64,000 nucleotides of DNA from Pomphorhynchus laevis (lineage: Eukaryota; Acanthocephala; Palaeacanthocephala; Echinorhynchida; Pomphorhynchidae): the NCBI GenBank assembly GCA_012934845.2, contig WNNJ02001549.1, forward strand, positions 62,001 through 126,000. Direction: 5' to 3'. Made by a program: the position numbers and the translations under genes. Shown here in pieces: positions 20,076-28,938 of this stretch. The notes beneath the pieces are model-generated. The model had not been told where the DNA came from. It saw only the letters and a list, made by a program, of their open reading frames with translations, and made no database searches. How positions within the stretch are numbered: the stretch's first letter is position 1; each line of letters opens with the position of its first letter.

Positions 20076-20724
20076 TAATTTTAAAATTTTAATTTATAAA
20101 ACATTTGAAGTAACACAACCTGAAGTAGAGGCAAAATACAATTACCGAATTATTGCATCGATAACGAATAGCGTTTTATGATGTATTTCTGTAATTTTAA
20201 TAACAAATTGCTGTATTTAAAATATACTTGTCAAATATGTAACGCTAGCCAGTAAATGACGAACTTAGGAGAATATTTAAATGAAGAAGAATACTTAAGA
20301 ATGAGAAGGGATATGGTCTGAAACTGTATGAATTCTTCTTTTTTTCTTTCTCTTTTTCTTTTAATGATTTTATATTTTAGATACCCTGATGATTGTCAAT
20401 AGATATATGACCGAAATATTGGTTTCAATAAATTCACTTTGCTGTTCATCACAAAAAATTTTCGCATGTAATTTACAGGCGACAATTCCAGCGAGAATTG
20501 TTTAAAAAAGTTATCAAAAGTATAACATGTTTACGCAAAATTCAAAGCGATATTACGTTTCTTAAATATTTATTTTTTAAAATTAAATATATATATATAT
20601 ATATATATTTACATATATATTACATCAAAATTTATATATTTATATTCATCTATATTTATACAAACTGATGATCATGCGAAACATATTCAGAGGAAATATT
20701 TCCGCATATTCAGAGGAAATATGT

Positions 20725-20960
20725 CAATTGCATGTATTTAGCCCCACTGCTATGGTGGATCAATGAATATGGAATAAAAACAAATAACATAGAAGTTCCT
20801 TTAGGTGACATCTAATCTTAAATTCTTACTTAAAATCATAATATTTTATATTACTTTAATAAAATATTAGCCGAAATATAATAAAGTAGCAGTTCCTCCA
20901 GACGGCCAATAATTATAATTATGATGCATCGTATATTATTTATTAATCAATTCATAAAAG
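20725..20960 (+). mobile_element. Two solo Naiad-type 3' modules, diverged
   Basis: The first (20725-20830) has CACTGCTATG, then ACATAGAAG and TTCCTTTAGGTGACATCTAAT. The second (20870-20960) has CCGAAATAT, GTAGCAGTTCCTCC, and the TTATTAATCAATTCAT end. They are in direct orientation. Confidence 0.5.
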
Positions 20961-21224
20961 ATGAATTTTAAAAGATTCTTATATAAATCTAAATTATATA
21001 AAATCGTAAATTAAATTTTTATTTATATACCAATTATACAAATTAGTACAAATTATTTATACACCAATTATTTATTTACTACATATAAAATCTTTATAAC
21101 GTTATAAGATATATAATATAACATATTATATATAATAATTCGGAATTATCATAATAATTCTGTATTAATTCTAATACATGGTATATTTGATAGAATTACA
21201 TTTGTGTGCCAACATATATTAGTT

Positions 21225-21425
21225 TTAAAAGACATTTTACCCTCATGAGAACAGTTAAAATTTATTTGACGTTTCGGCTAATCTCAGTGACCATTTTCAT
21301 AAATGTGCCACTTTTTCAAGAAAAGCATCCCTGAGATTGATCCTGGCTAAGGATCACTGAGATTGACCGAAACGTCAAATAATTTATTACGGTTTTCGTG
21401 TGTGTAAAATGTCTTTCGAGAGTAA
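21225..21425. repeat. ~200-bp palindromic element
   Basis: The left arm AAAGACATTTTACCCTCATG...TTTGACGTTTCGG mirrors the right arm CCGAAACGTCAAATAA...GTGTAAAATGTCTTTCG. An inner pair of CTCAGTGACC / GGATCACTGAG lies around GAAAAGC. Sister copies sit at about 24105-24305 and 39440-39640, each immediately next to a Naiad terminus (CAGCTAACTG). Confidence 0.7.
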
Positions 21426-21435
21426 GTAAATAATA

Positions 21436-22345
21436 AAATCAGCTAACTGGGTCAACGTATTTAATATTATTATAAAATAAACAAAACATAATAATGCTAA
21501 ATCAAAATTTAATTATTAAATAATAATATTAACAATTGTTTTTAGATTTTCTATAATTTAAATCAAGTTAAAAAAAAATTGAAATTTAAAATAAACGTCA
21601 TTTTTATGAATTGACTAATAAATAACAGACGTTGTATCAGAATAAGAATTAGAGGTCATCAGGAGGAACTGCTATGCTATCAGGTTTCGACCCCTAACTC
21701 CTCTGCCCAACATTGCAGCGGGGCCAAATAAATGCTAATGATGTATTTCCTCTGATAAAACTATCTAGTATCTTATTCTAATACAAAGTATATTATTTAT
21801 TATCTATCCATAAAAAATTTCCTACTATAGAGTTTAAATTTATTCTTTATATTATTGTGTTGATTTATATATTTTACTATTTTCTTTTTGATAGTATTTT
21901 TATAGTAACCTAGTTTAAAATATGTATCTATTAAATTATTTAAATGATTTTGAAGAAAGTTAATATCATTACATATTGTTGCAATTCTTAAAATTTCATT
22001 ATTTAATGTATTATATTTTATATTATATGGTATGCATGAATGCTCATGCAAAAATATGTTTTTTGTAAATTTAAATATATCATCTTTTCGATATAAATTA
22101 ATCGTACTTAAAATTGATGTTAATTTAATGTTCATATCTAAATATACACCTTCTTGATCATTAATATTGTTTTTATTAAGAATAATGCTTTCTGGATAAA
22201 TGTGCTCACTAATTGAATAAAAATTATTAGAATTAAATACACATATATCATCAATGTATCGAAACATATATTTCATATATTTATATAGTTTAGATTTAGT
22301 TTTTACACAGTTATGAACAAATTCAAATTCTATAAAATCTGATAT
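21436..22345 (-). mobile_element. Naiad PLE 3' half, inverted, with intact 3' module
   Basis: From right to left on the minus strand: RT motif C (FRYIDDICVF) through thumb in a 158-codon open frame (21800-22276), stop, then the 3' hairpin, the GCCCCGCTGC module, and the terminal CAGTTAGCTGATTTTATT block near 21436. It is 5'-truncated within motif B, where it meets a TCTGATATTTACGTCATA repeat. It is younger than the neighbouring fragments. Only its 5' third remains in the second duplicate. Confidence 0.85.
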
Positions 22346-22430
22346 TTACGTCATATCAGATATGTGATATTTACGTATAATATCTGATATTTACGTCATA
22401 TATATGTTACGTCATATCAGATATTAATTC
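22337..22430. repeat. Short nested palindromic repeat
   Basis: TCTGATATTTACGTCATAT and its mirror ATATGACGTAAATATC-like units alternate four times. It sits exactly at the 5' truncation point of the Naiad copy and recurs at about 37668-37765. Confidence 0.6.
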
Positions 22431-22847
22431 ATCAAAATTATTTGATGAACTAACTAAAATAGAAACTGCTTACAGCTTTTAGGGAATTCTTGAGATCTTA
22501 ATTTTATTGCCGTAAATTGTGGCCGCAGAATGGACAAGCTGTTTTATTGTTTTGCACACTCTCACAATGAAGACATTAATATGGCACTTGTGTTATTTCG
22601 TCTTTGATAAATATGATATTGAAGTATAAAATGTCATGTGATTTTATCTATAAAATGTTACTAGAATTTTACTGCGTCTTTGTCATTTGCATTTTATAAT
22701 GGCATTTACAAGGATATTGTCTTCATAATTATTAGAAGTAATTTTCCATCGACGTATTGTTATCAAATATTCCAGAATGGCGAGAATGTTCCGCAAAGAT
22801 AAACTGAGGGTAGATGAATTTAGTCGGAACAAAAAGCAGTGCCATCT
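22431..22847. other. Unassigned; possible zinc-ribbon pseudo-exon on minus strand
   Basis: On the minus strand at about 22495-22570 a short open stretch reads CLHCESVQNNKTACPFCGHN and then stops. It has two CxxC pairs, but a stop lies immediately upstream and no acceptor is visible between them. I cannot support a gene. It is the same in the second duplicate near 37830-37905. Confidence 0.25.
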
Positions 22848-23747
22848 CATATTTGAATTCAAATTTTATTTATATGGATTTACCCAATAATGGGCATAGT
22901 AATGCTATATTTTTGCAAATAAGTTTAAATACGTTTTAGTATTTTTAGAACTTAATATTAAGTTTCTAAGATTTCTAATTTAAAAAACTTTTAGTAAATG
23001 AATAAAATTTTTAAAAATATAATTTAAAATATCATTGCATATTTATCTTATATTTTATAATATAAAATATAAATTTCGTGTTTTTATACTTTCTATGCAT
23101 AAAAATTAAATTTATGCATATATTTTTAATTTAAAAACTATACATTTTTATTTTGATACGTTCTGTATATAAATAAATGTAAATTGATTTATCTTTTATA
23201 GACAATAAATTTCTATAGTTTTATCCTTTCTATACATAAATAAATAAAAAATTTATATATTTTTGATTTATAAGATTTATTTCTGTATTTTACATTTTCT
23301 CTTCATTGATAATAATCTATTTTATTTTATATTTTAAATATATTTTAATATTTTTTATTCTTTTTTAAATAAAATATAAATAATATATTTTATTATTTAT
23401 ATATAATATAAATAATATTTTAAATATTAGAAATTTTTTATATTTTAAATATAAAAATATGTTTTCTTTCTATTAAAATAATTAATTATTATTTTATTAA
23501 GTTTATCCTCGAATTGATTTTACGTATTTTTTGCCTTAGAAAACAATTAACACAATATATATAAAATACCTAATACTATAGACGTTAAAAGACAATAAAA
23601 TTACGAGACAGTTTAGTACTAACTCATATTCGAATTCAAATTTTATTTTATATGGATTTACCCAATTATGGGCATAGTAATGCTATATTTTTACAATTAA
23701 GTTTAAATACGTTTTAGTATTTTTAGAACTACTTAATATTAAGTTTC
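22848..23747. repeat. Pair of ~125-bp direct repeats around an AT-rich 650-bp segment
   Basis: CATATTTGAATTCAAATTTT...ATGGGCATAGTAATGCTATA at 22848-22972 recurs at 23626-23747 with a few changes. The interior is almost pure A+T with no frame. It could be a small non-autonomous element with terminal repeats or a simple duplication. The counterpart is at 38180-39078. Confidence 0.55.
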
Positions 23748-23825
23748 TTTCTTTTTTATATATCAAAATATTTTTTACAATTATTTAGTACAAATTTTTA
23801 TATCCAAATTACTTATTTACTATAT

Positions 23826-23960
23826 ATAATTTGCCCCTCTGCAATGTTGAGCCGAAGAATATGAATTGAAACTTAATAGCATAGCAGTTCCTTTAGGTGA
23901 TCTCTAATTTTAAATTCTTACCTTTTATAAATCTAAAATATTAGCATCCAAAGTATTTAC
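23826..23960 (+). mobile_element. Solo Naiad-type 3' module, diverged
   Basis: GCCCCTCTGCAATGTTGAG, TTGAAACTTAATAGCATAGC and TTCCTTTAGGTGATCTCTAA follow the module order. The counterpart is at 39166-39300. Confidence 0.55.
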
Positions 23961-24104
23961 AAACTCTTAATTAAAATATTTATAATGTTATAAGATAAAT
24001 AATATAACATATTATATATAATAATTCTGAATTACCATAATAATTCTGTATTAATTCTAATACATGGTATATTTGATAGAATTACATTTGTATGCCAACA
24101 TATA

Positions 24105-24305
24105 TTAGTTTTAAAAGACATTTTACCCTCATGAGAACAGTTAAAATTTATTTGACGTTTCGGCTAATCTCAGTGACCATTTTCATAAATGTGCCACCTT
24201 TTCAAGAAAAGGTCCCTGAGATTGACCCTGGCTAAGGGTCACTGAGATTGACCGAAACGTCAAATAATTTATTACGGTTTTCGTGTGTGTAAAATGTCTT
24301 TCGAG
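24105..24305. repeat. ~200-bp palindromic element, second copy
   Basis: It has the same arms as the element at 21225. Here the inner sequence GAAAAGGTCCCTGAGATTGA is better preserved. The right end is followed within 15 bp by CAGCTAACTGAGTC, the outer end of a Naiad element. Confidence 0.7.
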
Positions 24306-24319
24306 AGTAACAAAATAAT

Positions 24320-24890
24320 ACAATCAGCTAACTGAGTCAACGTATTTAATGGCCCGTTGTAAATTTAGTCTGAGTCAACTAAACTAGGTGGCGACACCGA
24401 AAAAGCAACGTTAAAAATTATGACTTAAAAGTTACATGTACTCAACCAGATTGAAAAAATACATAAGTACTCGTGATTTTAATTTTAGATCTTTTAAATG
24501 TAACAGAAAAAATTGTATAGTTTGTGATGTAATAAATAATAATTGTATCGTAAGTAATACGACAAACAAATGTTTTTCATTAAATATTAATAATAATTGT
24601 AACTCAATACCGCAGGTGTAGTGTATCTAATACAATGCACATGTGGATTGCAATATATAGGAAAAACATATCAAATGTTAAAAACTAGGTTTAGGCAACA
24701 CATATATAATATACAGCATAATAGTCAAACTATATTTAATAAACATATAAGATTTATATGACATTATATTAAAAACTGTAAATTATTTATTTTAGAACAT
24801 ATTATTGAAGAAAACATTTCAATATTAAATCAAAAACTATTAGAAAAAGAAGATTTTTTGATTAAAACGCTAAAGTTAAATTAGTAATAA
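24320..24890 (+). mobile_element. Naiad PLE 5' end: leader + Cys-rich/GIY-YIG, 3'-truncated
   Basis: It starts with an inverted Naiad terminus (CAGCTAACTGAGTC), then the three-way-junction leader (about 24352-24408), then coding sequence from ATG 24436 with the cysteine cluster (FKCNRKNCIVCDV) and, after a frame change, the GIY-YIG core. It breaks off around 24880 within the codons for the end of the nuclease. Joining an inverted terminus to a leader is consistent with the complex end structures known for PLEs. Confidence 0.8.
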
Positions 24891-26523
24891 ATTTATTAAA
24901 TTATTAATAAAGTTAAATATAATTTTAAGTCTCAGTCAATTTTGGTGTCCATTTGGTAAAATGTTCACTGTGATTTCTCTAAAAGTCAAATGAATTATTA
25001 ATTATTTTATTATTATAAATTATTAATTTATTAATCGATAAATGTTCTGTTTAATCAATACAAATGTCGTCAAACAGAAGATGTGTGCATATGCCCTTAA
25101 AATAGTAAGTTTAAAGCAATCTAATTTAAGTTGTTTTATTGACAACAATATTAATAAATCTCTCAATAATTTATTAATATAAATAATATTACGTAATAAT
25201 GCCATTAAATAAAATTACACGAATTTTACTTGCCAGATAACAAATTTATAAGTTCTAAACAAATTCAATGATTATATTTGTTAATACAATAATTAGCTTT
25301 ACTGTTTTCTATGCAATTTTATAATTTTTTTATAATTTTATAATTTTAAATCTACATTTTCTGTCTTCACTTATTGATCATTTTGCAAACTAATTTATCG
25401 ATAATTAACCAACAATGCGATTCATTCTTTAACATTTTTAGTTAAAGAATTTTTTAACACTTTAGCATTGGGTTTAATCTAATTCCATATAAAAGCTAAA
25501 CGATGCTATCTTAAAATATTAAAAGTTCATATGACATATAAATATGGCGTTAAACATTACAACTTCTCTTATAAAACCGTAGTTTCATGTTTTTAGTACG
25601 ATCAATGCCATCAATTTTGAGCAAAACTAGACTTGATTAGAATATTATTCGCTTAAAATCAGTTAAATGTAACGTTTTAATCACAGAGCAATTAATAAAT
25701 TACTTGTTGAAAATTGCATTCGTGTGGAACTTAACTTGTTTCATTTTGCTGAAAAAAGTTATAGACACGAGTATTTATTTTACAACTACTTTATTCGCAA
25801 GCTTCCGACGGTTTGTTATTCGCAAGCATATACTGGATTAATTTGAATTACAAAAGTCCTTTATATACGAATGAAATACGAATATACACTAAAGAAAGCA
25901 GCGCATAATTCATTCACGGAAGAAAACAGCACAACTACTTGGAAGACCAAATGCTTTTATGTTGATAAAAAGCGAATTTTAAGCGAATAATTAAGTGCTA
26001 ACCGTGCTAACCGAATTATTAAATGCTAACCTAATTGTAATTTCAAGTCTCAGATAAAATTGTTGCCTATCATGGGCATCTGCTGCGTTGTAATATGCAA
26101 AGATTCCTTTATATGGATTATCAGGATCAGCACATCCTTAATCTGGATGTGCTGCTTATAACGCAGACAGTCTTCGTTTCCTCGATGTTAAGCATATGAT
26201 CCTCGTCAGGACGTGGTTCGTAATTGATAAAGTCAAATCGCCCCGCTTGAATGTATTGATCAGAGTTCGCAATGATACGGTTTAGCATGAAAATGGCAAC
26301 CCTCTAAATCTGAATTGATTATGAACTGTTATCTATTCAAGACAACTGTTGGCAGATTAATTTCAATTGAATTAATTTGGATGTTCAATAGATTATTTCT
26401 AAAATTATTTAACATTGAAATAATATGAAATTGTAGTGGATACTTGCCATTGTAAAAAATAACTTAATTTATTAACTTAATTTACATACTTTTATTACAA
26501 ATATATGTCGAAGTAAATTGTAA
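24891..26523. other. Gene-free spacer with one nested hairpin
   Basis: No coding region is recognised. At about 26088-26175 CTGCGTT pairs with AACGCAG around an inner AGCACATCC / GGATGTGCT hairpin. A minus-strand poly(A) signal (AATAAA, 26491-26496) lies 30 bp past the stop of the ORF to the right. Confidence 0.4.
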
Positions 26524-26934
26524 ATTATTTTAAAGTTCAAACACATAATCACCATCATCAAATATGTGACTTATGGCAGTTACGACTTCCTTGACAAGTT
26601 CACAGACTCTATCACTCGTTTCAGATTTTACTTTAGATTTAGATATATCCAAAGTCTTTTGCAAGATTAGGTCTCCGTGATATTTAAGATTCGTGAAATT
26701 GTCATTATTGGAGTAACTTGATATTTCTAATGGCAACTCAGGATTAGGAAGTTTATTCAGACCCGCATTGCTCCAACCTGTATTCAGGTTGAAATCGTCG
26801 GCGGATAGGCATTTTCCACATTTTGAATTAAAGCGAATTTTGTACGAATGTCCACACGCATAGCATCGTTCACTAACCAAGTGTCCGACTACGTTACAAT
26901 TTATTTCCAGTTTAGCTTAACACAACGCAACATC
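26524..26934 (-). CDS. Unidentified ORF with zinc-ribbon-like cysteine pairs
   Basis: The open frame reads from about 26934 to a stop at 26527-26529. It contains a C-x-x-C pair (CYACGHSYKIRF) followed by a second (CGKC), 12 residues later, as in small zinc ribbons. After that comes a low-cysteine region (LPNPELPLEISSY) and an acidic C-terminus ending FDDGDYVFEL. There is no in-frame ATG before the cysteines, so the start must lie in an upstream exon or at a non-ATG codon; an AG near 26935 could be an acceptor. A poly(A) signal follows at 26491-26496. The second duplicate (41854-42264) differs by one residue. It is likely a last exon of a host gene of unknown function. Confidence 0.45.
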
Positions 26935-27130
26935 AGCTACTTTAAAAATTCAATAAATTAACAGAAATAAATTGTTCATATTGATATATGATTTTGCAGC
27001 AAAACAACAGCTCAGCAACAAAAATTAATCAACCGATCTTATTTTGTTCAATTCAATTTAAGGCGGAATTATATCAGGATTGTATCAGCACTTTTCTTTT
27101 GTAGATATTAATAAAATTTTATATGTGAAT

Positions 27131-27227
27131 ACCTCTCCTTTTTCGTATTATATAATATGACGTTGGATTATATATTATGAGAGGTCGGATTATATTTATA
27201 TAATCCGACCTCTCCTTTTTCGTATTC
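27131..27227. repeat. Palindromic junction at the 5' end of the LINE
   Basis: GAGGTCGGATTATA (27181-27194) pairs perfectly with TATAATCCGACCTC (27199-27212). The block CCTCTCCTTTTTCGTATT occurs on both sides (27131 and 27209). The LINE coding sequence begins directly after the second block, so the hairpin seems to have arisen during or after its 5'-truncated insertion. It is the same in the second duplicate (42461-42557). Confidence 0.7.
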
Positions 27228-28347
27228 TCCAAAAACGAATGCCGACCTCTCCTCCGCATTCGACATTGTCGACCACTCCGTCCTCCTTTCTCGCCTTCGT
27301 TATGATTACGGCTTTTCTTCCTCCTCTGTAGCATGGTTCGCCTCATATCTATCCGACCGTTCCTTTCGCGTCTGTTCTAATTCATCATCCTCCCCTCCAA
27401 TCCCTATTTTTTGCGGGGTCCCACAAGGTTCAGTATTAGGTCGCCTGCTTTTCTCTCTTTTGCTTGGCGATCTCTCTCCATTTATCAAACCTTACTCCTT
27501 TAACGTCATGCAATACGCCGATGACATTCTAATCTATGCTCATGCACCCGCACATCGCATACACGATATCGGCATTTCTGCCTCCAACTGTCTTTCTTCT
27601 ATCTACAAATGTCTCTCCAATCTCCATCTCGTTCTAAACCCGGAAAAGTCCAAAATAATGTGGATCCTTCCCCGTAAACTAAACATATCTCCTCCCATTG
27701 TATCTTTTGCCTCATCGATCATCCCTATAGTCAACAATCTCATGTTCTTAGGCTTCCATTTCGATGATCACCTTTCCCTTAAACCCTTCGTCCGTGACAA
27801 GGTCCGCTCGTCTAACTTAATTCTCCGTGACATCCGCCGTATCCGCCCTCTTATCGACTTCCGTTCTTGTATGTCTCTTATTTCATCGCTTATTTTTCCT
27901 AAAATCGATTACTGCCTTAGCCTTTTCGCCAATTCTCCAAAATCCATAATCCTACCCCTACAACGAATAATCAACACCGCCGTTCGAGTGCTCTTTCGTC
28001 TCCGTCGCATCGACCACACATCCACATATTTTGCCCATATCTCCTTGCCCACTAACCACATCCTCATCAAACTCCGCCTTCTTCTCGTTACTTTTCGTCT
28101 CATCGCTGTCGACTCCCCATCGTTCATCAACCTTCCTTTATTAGACGACACTCGCCCCACCTCGCTATCGCTGCGTTCTCGTCATACCCTCTTACTCCAC
28201 GTTCCTAATTACTCCAACAACTACGGTTTCCGATCCTTCCTCGTCGCCGCCTCACTCGCCTGGAATAAACTCCCTCTCGACGTCCGCCGCGCTCCCTCCT
28301 TTATCACATTCAAACACCTCCTCCGTTCACACCTTCTCGACACCTGA
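27205..28347 (+). CDS. LINE reverse transcriptase, C-terminal part
   Basis: The frame is open for about 380 codons, with no start of its own because the element is 5'-truncated. Motifs in order: LSSAFDIVDHSVLLSRL (RT motif A, FDxVDH), WFASYLSDRSFRV, GVPQGSVLGRLLFSLLL (motif B), MQYADDILIYAH (motif C, catalytic YADD), LNPEKSKIMW (motif D), LGFHFD, then the connection domain PKIDYCLSLFANSPK and the C-terminal SFLVAASLAWNKLPLDVR...FKHLLRSHLLDT. The last is typical of the Jockey/CR1 group of LINEs. The enzyme makes DNA from its own RNA at a nicked target site. This copy lacks the endonuclease and cannot move on its own. Confidence 0.85.
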   Translation, partial: PTSPFSYSPKTNADLSSAFDIVDHSVLLSRLRYDYGFSSSSVAWFASYLSDRSFRVCSNSSSSPPIPIFCGVPQGSVLGRLLFSLLLGDLSPFIKPYSFNVMQYADDILIYAHAPAHRIHDIGISASNCLSSIYKCLSNLHLVLNPEKSKIMWILPRKLNISPPIVSFASSIIPIVNNLMFLGFHFDDHLSLKPFVRDKVRSSNLILRDIRRIRPLIDFRSCMSLISSLIFPKIDYCLSLFANSPKSIILPLQRIINTAVRVLFRLRRIDHTSTYFAHISLPTNHILIKLRLLLVTFRLIAVDSPSFINLPLLDDTRPTSLSLRSRHTLLLHVPNYSNNYGFRSFLVAASLAWNKLPLDVRRAPSFITFKHLLRSHLLDT

Positions 28348-28430
28348 TTCACAGTCTTGTTTTGTTGTGGCCATGTAAGCGTGCGCTGGCACGCATTTGC
28401 CACGTTAAAATAAATCCTTATTTTGAATAA
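27205..28430 (+). mobile_element. LINE (APE/YADD type), 5'-truncated, copy 1
   Basis: This is the 3' part of a non-LTR retrotransposon with an open RT frame, followed by a ~80-bp tail. The tail contains a perfect stem GCGTGC / GCACGC (loop GCTG) and then ATTTGCCACGTTAAAATAAA. The same tail marks LINE ends at 43676-43760, 44167-44260, 54240-54300 and 55000-55060. It belongs to the same family as the minus-strand LINEs at 6.4 and 29 kb but to a different subfamily. Confidence 0.85.
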
Positions 28431-28933
28431 TTGTAGCCAAATACTAAACTAGAATTAATCGATTATTCAAATGAATAATTTGAAAAATAAAATAAAATAG
28501 TTTTAAAATAAATATATAAAATAAACAATGTTTAATGCAAAATAGAAATAGTTTTAAAATAAATATTTAAAATAAACAATGTTTATCGTAAATTCAAATG
28601 TCATCTTTAGGACATAATATCATATTTTTTACTTAATTATTAATATTTAAATTAATAATTATTGATTATTACTAATTTATACTAATTAATCCACAGAATA
28701 CTAAATTATTACTTTTTATAAAGTAAGAAATTTTTAAGCAAGAAATTTCTTACTTTTTTATAAAGTGAGAAGTTTTAAAAATATTAACAATAATTAATAA
28801 ATTATTGATTAATTATATTTATCTCGGATATTTATCGAATGTTTGTATAATTTTGTTCAATATTCTACATTTTTTTGAATATTCAACAAATAATAATATG
28901 AATCTTAAACTAATTTTCGTAGGTTCCGATAGT
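28431..28933. other. Spacer between the two duplicate copies
   Basis: This AT-rich stretch has no gene. Positions 28431-28720 recur inverted at 43906-44166, and 28740-28800 recur directly at 44690-44755. That helps to define the right edge of the duplicated unit. Confidence 0.5.
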
Positions 28934-28938
28934 GATAG

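Larger units (their letters stand above)
20076..21985. other. 1.9-kb segment present only in copy 1 of the duplication
   Basis: In the second duplicate, sequence equal to 20070 joins directly to sequence equal to about 21987, and the join shows a shared TTAAAAT. The segment holds a (TA)n tract (20587-20608), two PLE 3' modules, a palindromic ~200-bp element, and the 3' part of an inverted Naiad copy. Confidence 0.75.
6347..28800. repeat. Segmental duplication, copy 1
   Basis: This block is repeated in direct orientation at 28934-44755. Matching landmarks are the minus-strand LINE (6352 with 28939), the GGCAGTCCG hairpin (14218 with 31465), the 80-residue ORF (14909 with 32159), the zinc-ribbon ORF (26530 with 41860) and the plus-strand LINE (27460 with 42790). 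The coordinate offset is about 17240 up to 20070 and about 15330 from 22 kb on. Copy 1 alone has the 5.3-kb Naiad tandem (8101-13418) and about 1.9 kb at 20076-21985. The copies differ at scattered single positions only, so the event looks recent. A collapsed or duplicated assembly is an alternative. Confidence 0.85.

Noticed and set aside
20384-20435. CTGATGA ... GACCGAAAT with TATTG/CAATA hairpin
   Set aside because: The stem II closing pair and the A15.1-U16.1 pair both fail, and stem I is absent.
27119-27488. Minus-strand Arg/Glu-rich frames
   Set aside because: They are the complement of the LINE RT motif A/B region.
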